A program made the position numbers and the translations under genes. Shown one piece after another: positions 41,577-48,027 of a DNA stretch of 48,027 nt (positions are counted from its first letter, which is position 1; every line of letters begins with the position of its first letter). The notes under the pieces are model-generated. The model had not been told where the DNA came from. It saw nothing but the letters and a program-made list of their open reading frames with translations, and did not search any database. The DNA comes from Acidobacteriota bacterium (GTDB lineage Bacteria > Acidobacteriota > Terriglobia > Bryobacterales > Bryobacteraceae), in contig JACQZT010000152.1 of the NCBI GenBank assembly GCA_016213755.1, positions 1-48,027 of the forward strand. Reading direction: 5' to 3'.

Positions 41577-43308
41577 GCGCACGGCAGCCGCCGCGCTGCT
41601 CTTGCTGGCCGTCTTGCCCGTCGCCTGCCGGCGTTCGAATCCGCCTGGCGTTACGCGCCTGGCCCTGCTGCCCATCGAGAACCAGACCGGCGACCCATCC
41701 TGGGACTGGGTTTCGGGCGCCGCGCCCGGCGTGCTGGCCTCCCTGTTGGCTCCCGCGCCCGGCCTGCACGCGGCACCGGCCGCCGAGCGCGCCCAGCAGG
41801 CTTTGCGCGGTTACCTGACCCTGACCGCGGGCCGCCTGCGAGTTTTCTGCGTGCTGGAAGACCTGGAGCGAAAGCGCGTGGTGAAGAGCATCGCGGCAGC
41901 CGCTCCCGCCGGCGGCGGCATATTGCCGCTTCTGAACGACGTGGCGCGCGCGCTGTCCGACCGGGCCCGGCCCTATCCCTCCCAGAGCGAGGAGTCTCTC
42001 CGCCGGCTAGCTCAGGCCAGCGGCGCCGGAGATTACCAGCAGGCTGTCGAAGCCGACCCCGACTGTGGCCTGTCTTATCTCGCCTGGGCGCGCTGGCTCG
42101 CATCTCGCGGAGACCGGGAGGACGCGCGCAAAGTTCTGGAGACCGCACTGGCGCGCGGCGGCCGCGTCGCCCCCATCGAGCGCGCCGAGTTATCGGCATT
42201 GGCGGCCAGCCTGCGAGGCGACCGGGAATCGCAGTTGCGCGCCCTGCGCGAACTCGCCCAGTTGACGCCCTCCGACGCGCGCCTGGCGCGCGGCATCGGC
42301 GCCGCCGAACTCGCCCAGTCGCGGTTCGAGCCGGCCATCCTGTGGCTGCGCCGCGCGGCCCAGATCGAACCCGACAACGCCGAGCTGTGGAACGAGATGG
42401 CCTATGCGCAGGCCTACGCGGGCGACTTCGAGAATGCCCGCAAGAGCGCGGGCGAGTATATCCGGCTGGCGCCGGACAACCCCAATCCGCTCGATTCGCG
42501 AGGCGAGATCGAGTACCTGGCGGGCGATTTCGCCGCCGCGGAGAAGGATTTTCTCGCCGCGCGCCAGAAGAGCCCCGCGTGGCAGGGCGGCGCGCCGCTT
42601 CTGAAGGCCGCGCACGCCCGCCTGATGAGCGGCGACGTGGCGGGCGCCGACGGCCTCCTGGGACAGTACCTGGAATTCCGCGCGAGCCTGAAAGATCCTC
42701 TGGCCGTCTTCACCCAGGCGCAATGGGAGTTCTCGACCGGCCGCCGCAAACAGGCGATGGCCCGGCTGGAAGCGTTCCGCGCAGCCAACCAGGGCGAGCT
42801 GGCCGCCCGCGCCGCCACCCAACTCGGGGTGTGGAAATGGCAGACCGGCGACCGCGCGGCGGCGCGCCAACTGGCCGCCGGCGCCTCCCGGCAAGCAGTC
42901 GTGCTGCAATTCGTCACACAGCCCCCCGCCACGGCCGGCGAATGGGCGCTGCGGGCCGAACGCGCCTTCCCGCAACCTGCCGGCACACCGGTCAAGCGCT
43001 ACGCGCTGGCGTACGCGCTGTTAGGGGAGAAGCACTTTCACGAGGCGGCGGTCCTGTTACGGCAAATGTTGCGCGAAACTTCGCCCCTGGCGGCCGGCGA
43101 CCTGCGCGCGCTGGCGGGCTGGGCACTGTTGGAGACCGGCCAGATCGAAGAAGCGCGCCCGCTGCTGGCGCTCTATCCCCTGCCCGCAGCGCAGGGCGAT
43201 CCGGCCTTCGCCTCGCTGATCATGCCGCGCTTCCTGCTGCTCCGCGCGCGCCTGGCAGCCCCCGGCGAAGCCGAACGCCTCCGCGCCCTCCACGCCAAAC
43301 TCCAATAG
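41566..43308 (+). CDS. TPR-repeat lipoprotein
   Basis: 580 residues from a GTG at 41566, preceded by GGAG; overlaps the previous gene by 11 bp. The start gives a lipoprotein signal (MFCRRTAAAALLLLAVLPVAC, initiator then FCRRTAAAA) with the lipobox LPVAC. Residues about 30-130 resemble a TolB-like/adenylate-cyclase-associated N-terminal domain (RLALLPIENQTGDPSWDWVS; a feature seen in such proteins). Then come many degenerate TPR helices (DCGLSYLAWARWLASRGDRE; WNEMAYAQAYAGDFENARKS; EYLAGDFAAAEKDFLAARQK). A membrane-tethered scaffold in the periplasm is likely. The function is unknown. It ends just before the hairpin at 43317-43335. Confidence 0.8.
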   Translation: MFCRRTAAAALLLLAVLPVACRRSNPPGVTRLALLPIENQTGDPSWDWVSGAAPGVLASLLAPAPGLHAAPAAERAQQALRGYLTLTAGRLRVFCVLEDLERKRVVKSIAAAAPAGGGILPLLNDVARALSDRARPYPSQSEESLRRLAQASGAGDYQQAVEADPDCGLSYLAWARWLASRGDREDARKVLETALARGGRVAPIERAELSALAASLRGDRESQLRALRELAQLTPSDARLARGIGAAELAQSRFEPAILWLRRAAQIEPDNAELWNEMAYAQAYAGDFENARKSAGEYIRLAPDNPNPLDSRGEIEYLAGDFAAAEKDFLAARQKSPAWQGGAPLLKAAHARLMSGDVAGADGLLGQYLEFRASLKDPLAVFTQAQWEFSTGRRKQAMARLEAFRAANQGELAARAATQLGVWKWQTGDRAAARQLAAGASRQAVVLQFVTQPPATAGEWALRAERAFPQPAGTPVKRYALAYALLGEKHFHEAAVLLRQMLRETSPLAAGDLRALAGWALLETGQIEEARPLLALYPLPAAQGDPAFASLIMPRFLLLRARLAAPGEAERLRALHAKLQ

Positions 43309-43316
43309 TTGTTTCA

Positions 43317-43335
43317 ACCGCTCCCTGGGAGCGGT
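43317..43335. terminator. Hairpin between convergent genes, possible bidirectional terminator
   Basis: ACCGCTCCC and GGGAGCGGT form a perfect 9-bp stem around a single T, in the 28-bp gap between the TPR lipoprotein stop (43308) and the convergent acyltransferase stop (43337). No T-run follows on either side, so it would be a weak intrinsic terminator or an mRNA 3'-end stabiliser. Confidence 0.5.
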
Positions 43336-43336
43336 C

Positions 43337-44437
43337 TCAGTCGCCGGAGACTCGTTCGGGGGTGAGCGGCGGGCGGAAGGACTGCGCGGCCAGCCAGGCT
43401 CGCACGCTCGGCCAGCGCGTCCGCAGGAGCGAAAGTCCCACCATGGCCGCGATCAGCAACACCGCCGTGGCCGCGCACAGGACCACCGGCAGGCTCTCTT
43501 TCCAGGCCCCGAACCAGCGCCCGTACACCAGTTCGATGTGCACCCAGTACACCAGCAGCGAAGTGGTGCCCAACTGGCGCACAAAACTCCAGCGCCGGCC
43601 CGCTCCGTGCGCGGTCCACAGGTAGGCGAACGAAAGCGCCAGCAGAAGCACGCCCAGCTTGATGAGGATCAGCATCGGGCTGTTCAGCCAGAACTCGGAT
43701 TTATCGTACAGCGAGTACGGCAGCTCGGAGAAGTAACGCCCGCCGGCAATCAAGGCCAGGCCCGCCAGCGCGCTCCACTGCATCAAGCGCGGCAGGTTCA
43801 TCGGCCCCGACAAGCGCACGATGGTGCCGGCGCTGATTCCGAAGGCCACGAATGCCGCCCAGGGGAAGAAGGCGAAGTAGTTGTAGTCCGGAACGACGTA
43901 GTCGCGCAGGAAGGGATGCAGCCAGTTCCAGTTCAGCGCGGAAATCAGCGGCGCCCCGCCGGCCACGGCCGTTCCCAGGATCGCCCCCCAGCGGACCCTC
44001 TGCTCGGCGGCCAGCGCGGCCAGGGGCGAGAAGAGCAGGATCGCCAGCCCCATGCAGTTCAGAATGTCGACCTTGAAGAGATCGGTCCAGCGGTTGTCCG
44101 GCAAGCCGGTGGCAAAGAGCTCGAGGCGGAACAGGACGGCGATGCCGAACAGATACCCCGATCGCCGCAGCGCCGCCAGGACCCTGCCCCCCGCGCTCAC
44201 GCCGCGCCGTTCCCGGCCGGCCATCAGAAAGGCGAGCGTGATGCCGGTGAGAAACAGGAACGCGGCCGGGGCCATGCCGCCCACGAATTGCGACAGCACG
44301 TAGGCGCCGCTCTCATGGGCGCTCTTTTCGGCAAACGCATGATAAACGTGGCCGTGGAGCATGATCAGCGCGGCCGCGCCGCGAGTCCAGTCCAGGAATG
44401 CCAAACGAGAAGAAGAAGATTGTACCGATGATGCCAT
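43337..44437 (-). CDS. Multipass membrane acyltransferase-like protein (DUF1624/HGSNAT-type)
   Basis: 366 residues, about ten transmembrane helices. The N-terminal block RLAFLDWTRGAAALIMLHGH carries the conserved Asp and His of the heparan-alpha-glucosaminide N-acetyltransferase catalytic domain (DUF1624). In that family acetyl groups from cytoplasmic acetyl-CoA are carried across the membrane to a sugar amine. Later blocks (FPWAAFVAFGISAGTIV; FVRQLGTTSLLVYWVHIELV) are also typical. The likely target is a periplasmic or cell-wall amino sugar, but this is not shown. It is the last gene of a minus-strand group beginning with the FecA-like receptor and starts 24 bp after the LolA-like stop. Confidence 0.8.
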   Translation of the reverse strand: MASSVQSSSSRLAFLDWTRGAAALIMLHGHVYHAFAEKSAHESGAYVLSQFVGGMAPAAFLFLTGITLAFLMAGRERRGVSAGGRVLAALRRSGYLFGIAVLFRLELFATGLPDNRWTDLFKVDILNCMGLAILLFSPLAALAAEQRVRWGAILGTAVAGGAPLISALNWNWLHPFLRDYVVPDYNYFAFFPWAAFVAFGISAGTIVRLSGPMNLPRLMQWSALAGLALIAGGRYFSELPYSLYDKSEFWLNSPMLILIKLGVLLLALSFAYLWTAHGAGRRWSFVRQLGTTSLLVYWVHIELVYGRWFGAWKESLPVVLCAATAVLLIAAMVGLSLLRTRWPSVRAWLAAQSFRPPLTPERVSGD

Positions 44438-44460
44438 GACTTAAATGCGTCCGAACGAAA

Positions 44461-45138
44461 TCAGCGCTGCGGAAACTCCCTTTTGACATTCGCCGGCAGT
44501 TTGAGAGCCAGCGCGCTATCCGGCAGACTTGGGTTCCATTTGATCTCGGAATAGGTCGCCAGCCGGTAATCGCCCGACGGCTCGTAGAACTTCTGCTGGA
44601 CCGTGTGCCCGTCGGCCAGCGAAATCCACAGTTCCGCTTTGCTCAAATGCTGGCGGACCTTGGACGCTTTGGGGACCAGTTCCACGCGCACCGTCTTCTC
44701 TCCCGCCACGGTTTCCTCGTCTTGAACGCGCAGCGTGTAGCTGCGCAACATCTCGCGCGTGGGAGTCCCAAACCCGAGCAGCAGGAACTGATCGAGCAAC
44801 TGGCCCTGCTGGCCGAGATTGTACTCCTGGACGGTCTGGATCTTCGGATAGAAAATCTCGGCCTTGCGGCCGCGGAGCGAGTACGATTTCGGATCCTGTC
44901 CGCCGATCTCCACCAGCAGGTGCAGCTCGCCCTTGCCCTGGCGCTTGAGACAAACGGTTCCGCTTTCGGTGCTGTCGTCGTTGATTACGGCGGTGTGGGT
45001 GAGCTTGCGGATCTTGCCGGTGAGGGAACGGAACGAAGCGGCGGAGTCGTCCATTTTCGCCAGCACCGCATCTCGCGATACCTGGGCCGAGGTCGCGGCC
45101 GCCAGCGTGAGCCAAACCACTGGAAAATATCTGCGCAT
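44461..45138 (-). CDS. LolA-like outer-membrane lipoprotein-sorting family protein
   Basis: 225 residues with a signal peptide (MRRYFPVVWLTLAAATSAQ). The body is an unclosed beta-barrel pattern of the LolA/LppX superfamily: DAVLAKMDDSAASFRSLTGK, GELHLLVEIGGQDPKSYSLR, KAEIFYPKIQTVQEYNLGQQ, LLLGFGTPTREMLRSYTLRV and AELWISLADGHTVQQKFYEP. Such proteins carry lipids or lipoproteins across the periplasm. It differs from the housekeeping LolA in length and context, lying between a small membrane protein and a membrane acyltransferase. A specialised lipid-handling role is possible. The upstream gene is 23 bp away. Confidence 0.8.
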   Translation of the reverse strand: MRRYFPVVWLTLAAATSAQVSRDAVLAKMDDSAASFRSLTGKIRKLTHTAVINDDSTESGTVCLKRQGKGELHLLVEIGGQDPKSYSLRGRKAEIFYPKIQTVQEYNLGQQGQLLDQFLLLGFGTPTREMLRSYTLRVQDEETVAGEKTVRVELVPKASKVRQHLSKAELWISLADGHTVQQKFYEPSGDYRLATYSEIKWNPSLPDSALALKLPANVKREFPQR

Positions 45139-45161
45139 GGGTTAATCGTGAAACGGACGTT

Positions 45162-45521
45162 CTACGGGTGTGTGAACGCCATATAGCCTTTGGTTTCTTC
45201 TTCGGAATTGAATATCGGTTCCAGGCGGACCACGCTAATGGTCTTGCCGGTCCGGCCCTTCACCAGTTCGGCGGCCACCGCCACGCGCCGGGCTTCCGGC
45301 TGCGGGTCGAGCAGCTCCGGCTCGATCCAATACACGCTGGCGCCATTGGTCGCCGGCAGCATCACCACGCTGAACGACCGCGCCTGGTCCCGAAACAGGC
45401 CCCTCGGAGTGAAGAAGATGAAGGCGAGAATCAGTCCGACCATCAGGTCGTACTGCCATCCGGCCCGAGGATAGTCCCACAGAATGAACCGCTTCAGGCC
45501 TGTCGCGAAACCGCCCGGCAT
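45162..45521 (-). CDS. 119-residue single-pass membrane protein, function unknown
   Basis: CTGGAG precedes the ATG at 45521. The first 25 residues (MPGGFATGLKRFILWDYPRAG) should be cytoplasmic, followed by one transmembrane helix (YDLMVGLILAFIFFTPRGLF). The remainder (SFSVVMLPATNGASVYWIEP ... GKTISVVRLEPIF) is a periplasmic beta domain of about 70 residues. The recurring pairing of this kind of gene with a LolA-like gene, as here with 23 bp between them, suggests they work together. The family is not one I can name. It starts 31 bp after the stop of the iron-type receptor. Confidence 0.7.
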   Translation of the reverse strand: MPGGFATGLKRFILWDYPRAGWQYDLMVGLILAFIFFTPRGLFRDQARSFSVVMLPATNGASVYWIEPELLDPQPEARRVAVAAELVKGRTGKTISVVRLEPIFNSEEETKGYMAFTHP

Positions 45522-45551
45522 ATAAACTCCAGTTTAGCATGCGCCGCGGCT

Positions 45552-47858
45552 TCAGAACCGGAGCTTGACCCCGCCGGTCACCTGCCGGAACATGCCGGGC
45601 TGGATGCCCTGGGGCGCGCGCGAGGAGATGTAGCGTTCGTCGGCCAGGTTTTTGGTGGTAACAAACGGACTTACCGTGACGCGCTCGCGCTGGAACTCGT
45701 GTCCCGCCGAGGCGTTCCAGACCCAGTAGCCGTCGAGCAGCCCCACCGTGCCGTCGGCCGAACCCGGCACGGTTTGGCGGTTGTCGGTGAACTGGCGCCC
45801 CGCGCGGGTGCCGTCGATGTGCAGCGCGAATCCGCTTCGGTGGCGCCATCCGGCCCGCACGCCGAAGGCGTTTTCCGGCGCATAGGGAAGCCGGAAGCCC
45901 TCGTTGACGCCCGAGGAAAAGCGCGCCGTCGGAATCCAGGTGTGGCGCACATCGACGTAGAGTCCCTTGCGTGTGGCCGACAGCAGCAGTTCGACGCCGC
46001 GATGCAGCGTCCGTCCGCCGTTCACCAGGGTTGTCGTGGCGCCTCCGGAAACCGCCGCCGGAACGATTTGGTTTTGAAAATCGGTTGCAAACCAAGTCCC
46101 CTCCGCGCGCAGGCCGCGCACCAGGTGGAAGCGCGCGCCGGCTTCGTAGTTCCAGCTCAGTTCGGCGTCCAGTTGGAGCGAGACACCGGCGCGCGTGATG
46201 GCGTCCTTGATGCGTGGCGGCGCGAAGCCGCGGTGCACGCCGGCAAAGAGCGTAAGCGGAGAGGCCGCCAGGTAGGAGACGCCCAGCCCCGGAATCGGCT
46301 TCCACACCGAATCGCCGCGCCGGATGTTGGCGTCGGAAGGCGTGCCGTTGACGGGCTGCCGCAGAATGTGGCGCGTATATTCGTAAGTTTCAATGCGCAG
46401 GCCCGGACTCACCACCAGGCGCGACGAAAAGAAGATGCGATTCTGCACAAATCCGGACACCGCCTTTCCGTCCCGGACCTCGTCCTCGCGGAGGACACCG
46501 GAAAGCAAGGTGCGGGTCGCGCCGTCGATGCGCCGGTCGCGGTGCTGCTCGTAAACGTAGCGCACGCCGGTGTCCAGGCGCTGGCGCAGGCCGAACAGCG
46601 AGTGCTCCAGGCTCAGGCGCGACTCGGCGCCGGCCACGTCAAACTCGCGGTTGTTGTTGCCCGAGCTGTCGCGCAGGTACAAGGCGTCCCCCGCCCCGCG
46701 GCTGAAATCCTGCCGCCGCCAGTTGCGCGTCGTGGTGTAAGCGAACAGCGTGGTCGCCAGAACCGCGCGGGGGATCGGGAAGAATTGCTCGGTCAGCGAA
46801 GCCGAGTAGCGGCGAACGCGCAGAAGGTCGTCCGAAACGGGGTTCTGGGCCGGATCGGCCCGGTACATCGCCTCCGTCAACCCTAAGTACGTCGAATTGG
46901 AATTCTCGTCGTAGAAGCCGAGCTTTACTCCCAGGCGGTTCCTTTCGGAGAGGGTGAAGTTGAACTTGGCGATGAGGTCTTGGATGCCGAAGCGGAAGTC
47001 CCGCCAGCCGTCGCCCTGCTTGCGCAAAGCGCTAAGATACCAGCCGGTGCCGTCGCGGGAACCCCCATACGAGGCCTGCCCGGTGAACAGGCCGTACTGG
47101 CCGCCGGTGAGATCGAGTGTGCCTTCCTGCCGCGGCGGCGGATCCGGCGTGATGAAGTTCAATACCCCTCCGATGGTCTGCGGGCCGTGCAGAATGGAGC
47201 CCGAACCCTTCAGGATCTCTATGCGCCGCATGCGGTCGATCGGCGGGCTGTAGTACATCTCCGGCTCGCCGTAGGGCGCCAGCGCCACCGGCAGCCCGTC
47301 CTCCAGAACCAGCAGCGTGCGGCTGCGGTCGGGGTTGAGTCCCCGGATGCCAATGTTCAGACGCATGCCCACCGGTCCCGAGTCCTCGCGAACGTGAACT
47401 CCGGGCGCCTGTCGCAGGACTTCGTTGGCGTCCGCCGGCCGGCTCGCGGCCAAGTCCTGGTACTCGACCAGGTAGGCGGAACCGGGGATCTCCTGGAGCG
47501 CCGCCTCGGGATTCGTGCCGATGACATCTACTTGCATATGAGTTGCCTTTAGTTGGACGACCCCAAGGGTTGCGGAGGCCACTCCGCCCGCCTCCACCCG
47601 TAGAACCGAAACCGTGACTGGTTCGAAATTCCGTTCTTCGGCGGTCAGCGTGTACTCGCCCGCGGGCAGGCCGGAAACCTCGAACTCGCCATTGTCACCG
47701 GTGATCGTCAACCGCCCGCCCGGCTCAATCCGCACCTGTGCCCGCGGCACGCCGCGGTGGTTGGGATCGGTCACCCGGCCGCGCAGAACGCCGCTGGCGG
47801 CGCCCAGGTCCGAGACGACAAGAAAAGACAATAAGCAAGACAGCGCGGGAAAACGCAT
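45552..47858 (-). CDS. TonB-dependent receptor, FecA-like, probably iron uptake
   Basis: 768 residues; a strong GGGAGGAGT precedes the ATG at 47858. Signal peptide (MRFPALSCLLSFLVVSDLGA), a short carboxypeptidase-regulatory-like domain (LRGRVTDPNHRGVPRAQVRI; GLPAGEYTLTAEERNFEPV), then a classical plug: ANEVLRQAPGVHVREDSG, NIGIRGLNPDRSRTLLVLED, RIEILKGSGSILHGPQTIGG. This plug resembles the ferric citrate receptor group. The barrel of about 22 strands ends TGGVKLRF. It is shorter and of a different subfamily from the Oar-like receptors in the window. A palindromic candidate operator 23-41 bp upstream suggests metal regulation. It heads a probable four-gene operon running down to 43337. Confidence 0.88.
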   Translation of the reverse strand: MRFPALSCLLSFLVVSDLGAASGVLRGRVTDPNHRGVPRAQVRIEPGGRLTITGDNGEFEVSGLPAGEYTLTAEERNFEPVTVSVLRVEAGGVASATLGVVQLKATHMQVDVIGTNPEAALQEIPGSAYLVEYQDLAASRPADANEVLRQAPGVHVREDSGPVGMRLNIGIRGLNPDRSRTLLVLEDGLPVALAPYGEPEMYYSPPIDRMRRIEILKGSGSILHGPQTIGGVLNFITPDPPPRQEGTLDLTGGQYGLFTGQASYGGSRDGTGWYLSALRKQGDGWRDFRFGIQDLIAKFNFTLSERNRLGVKLGFYDENSNSTYLGLTEAMYRADPAQNPVSDDLLRVRRYSASLTEQFFPIPRAVLATTLFAYTTTRNWRRQDFSRGAGDALYLRDSSGNNNREFDVAGAESRLSLEHSLFGLRQRLDTGVRYVYEQHRDRRIDGATRTLLSGVLREDEVRDGKAVSGFVQNRIFFSSRLVVSPGLRIETYEYTRHILRQPVNGTPSDANIRRGDSVWKPIPGLGVSYLAASPLTLFAGVHRGFAPPRIKDAITRAGVSLQLDAELSWNYEAGARFHLVRGLRAEGTWFATDFQNQIVPAAVSGGATTTLVNGGRTLHRGVELLLSATRKGLYVDVRHTWIPTARFSSGVNEGFRLPYAPENAFGVRAGWRHRSGFALHIDGTRAGRQFTDNRQTVPGSADGTVGLLDGYWVWNASAGHEFQRERVTVSPFVTTKNLADERYISSRAPQGIQPGMFRQVTGGVKLRF

Positions 47859-47880
47859 ACTCCTCCCTCGTTTCTCCTCG

Positions 47881-47899
47881 GATGCAATTCATTTGCATC
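47881..47899. promoter_or_regulatory. Candidate Fur-superfamily operator upstream of the FecA-like receptor
   Basis: A 19-bp interrupted palindrome, GATGCAA-TTCAT-TTGCATC, has perfect 7-bp arms and lies 23-41 bp before the receptor ATG. It matches the E. coli Fur consensus in only 9 of 19 positions. The TGCAA/TTGCA arms are closer to Mur/Irr-type boxes of other phyla. Placement before an iron-type receptor is the main argument. Confidence 0.4.
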
Positions 47900-47927
47900 A
47901 AGAGAAAACTATAGCGTCTCCTGCAAC

Positions 47928-48027
47928 TCACTGTCAACTGAAAACCGGGACAGGCAGCACTTTCCCCTTTTTCCGGCGCCGGAAAAAGGGGAAAGTGCTG
48001 CCTGTCCCGGTTTTCAGTTGACAGTGA
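47928..48027. repeat. 100-bp perfect palindrome at the window's right edge
   Basis: Two 50-bp arms, centred between 47977 and 47978, are exact reverse complements, and the last base of the window is the last paired base, so the repeat may continue. The left arm contains GAAAACCGGGACAG (47940-47953), shared with the palindrome at 29418-29431, then GCAGCACTTTCCCC and a CCGGCGCCGG centre. It could be a REPIN-like mobile element, or partly an assembly fold-back if this is a contig end. Confidence 0.75.

Overview
The window reads like a high-GC chromosomal segment of an acidobacterium, probably of the Bryobacterales/Solibacter type. This is inferred from gene content only. It carries five TonB-dependent receptor genes. 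Three complete ones are 1143-1223 residues with an N-terminal carboxypeptidase-regulatory-like (Cna-B-type) domain, one is a 5' fragment of the same type, and one is a shorter FecA-like receptor. There is also a Tat-signal Gfo/Idh/MocA oxidoreductase, a DUF1080 protein and GH127/PL10-type polysaccharide enzymes. I saw no tRNA, rRNA, CRISPR array or autonomous transposase gene, and no intergenic gap exceeds about 230 bp.

Layout. (1) 1-1.2 kb: the start of a TonB receptor running off the left edge, then the C-terminal remnant of a sulfatase. (2) 1.2-11.8 kb: the most unusual part, a cassette of mostly unfamiliar genes. A minus-strand operon encodes a 1065-aa metzincin-like protease without a signal peptide, a 525-aa exported protein, and a 729-aa protein with peptidoglycan-binding and M15/M23-like peptidase features. 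A divergent plus-strand operon encodes a small 122-aa protein, two beta-sandwich-like proteins and a DUF4123 protein, the adaptor family that loads effectors on type VI secretion spikes. A convergent gene encodes a protein built from a tandem duplication. The most economical reading is an effector/adaptor cassette for a contractile secretion system whose core genes lie elsewhere. The cassette is bordered by two broken genes, a headless sulfatase and a tail-less PDZ membrane protein. (3) 12.5-24.7 kb: a carbohydrate-uptake neighbourhood with two large TonB receptors around a PL10 pectate-lyase-like protein, a DUF1080 protein, a Gfo/Idh/MocA oxidoreductase and a methyltransferase. (4) 24.7-29.4 kb: paired active and inactive M16 peptidases, a Nudix hydrolase, and a convergent operon of a 47-aa membrane protein, RNase PH and RdgB. 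(5) 29.5-34.5 kb: a GH127 enzyme, an adenosine-deaminase-family enzyme and the glycogen branching enzyme GlgB. (6) 34.6-43.3 kb: a TonB receptor bracketed by two related hairpin repeats, a bifunctional PBP1, and two TPR proteins. (7) 43.3-48 kb: a likely minus-strand operon of a FecA-like receptor, a small membrane protein, a LolA-like protein and a DUF1624/HGSNAT-like membrane acyltransferase.

Repetitive DNA is prominent. A 54-bp perfect palindrome (29425-29478) and a 100-bp perfect palindrome at the right edge (47928-48027) share a 14-nt terminal motif. A second hairpin family occurs in direct orientation on both sides of the receptor gene at 34.6-38.1 kb. All functional names rest on motif recognition by eye; no database search was run.
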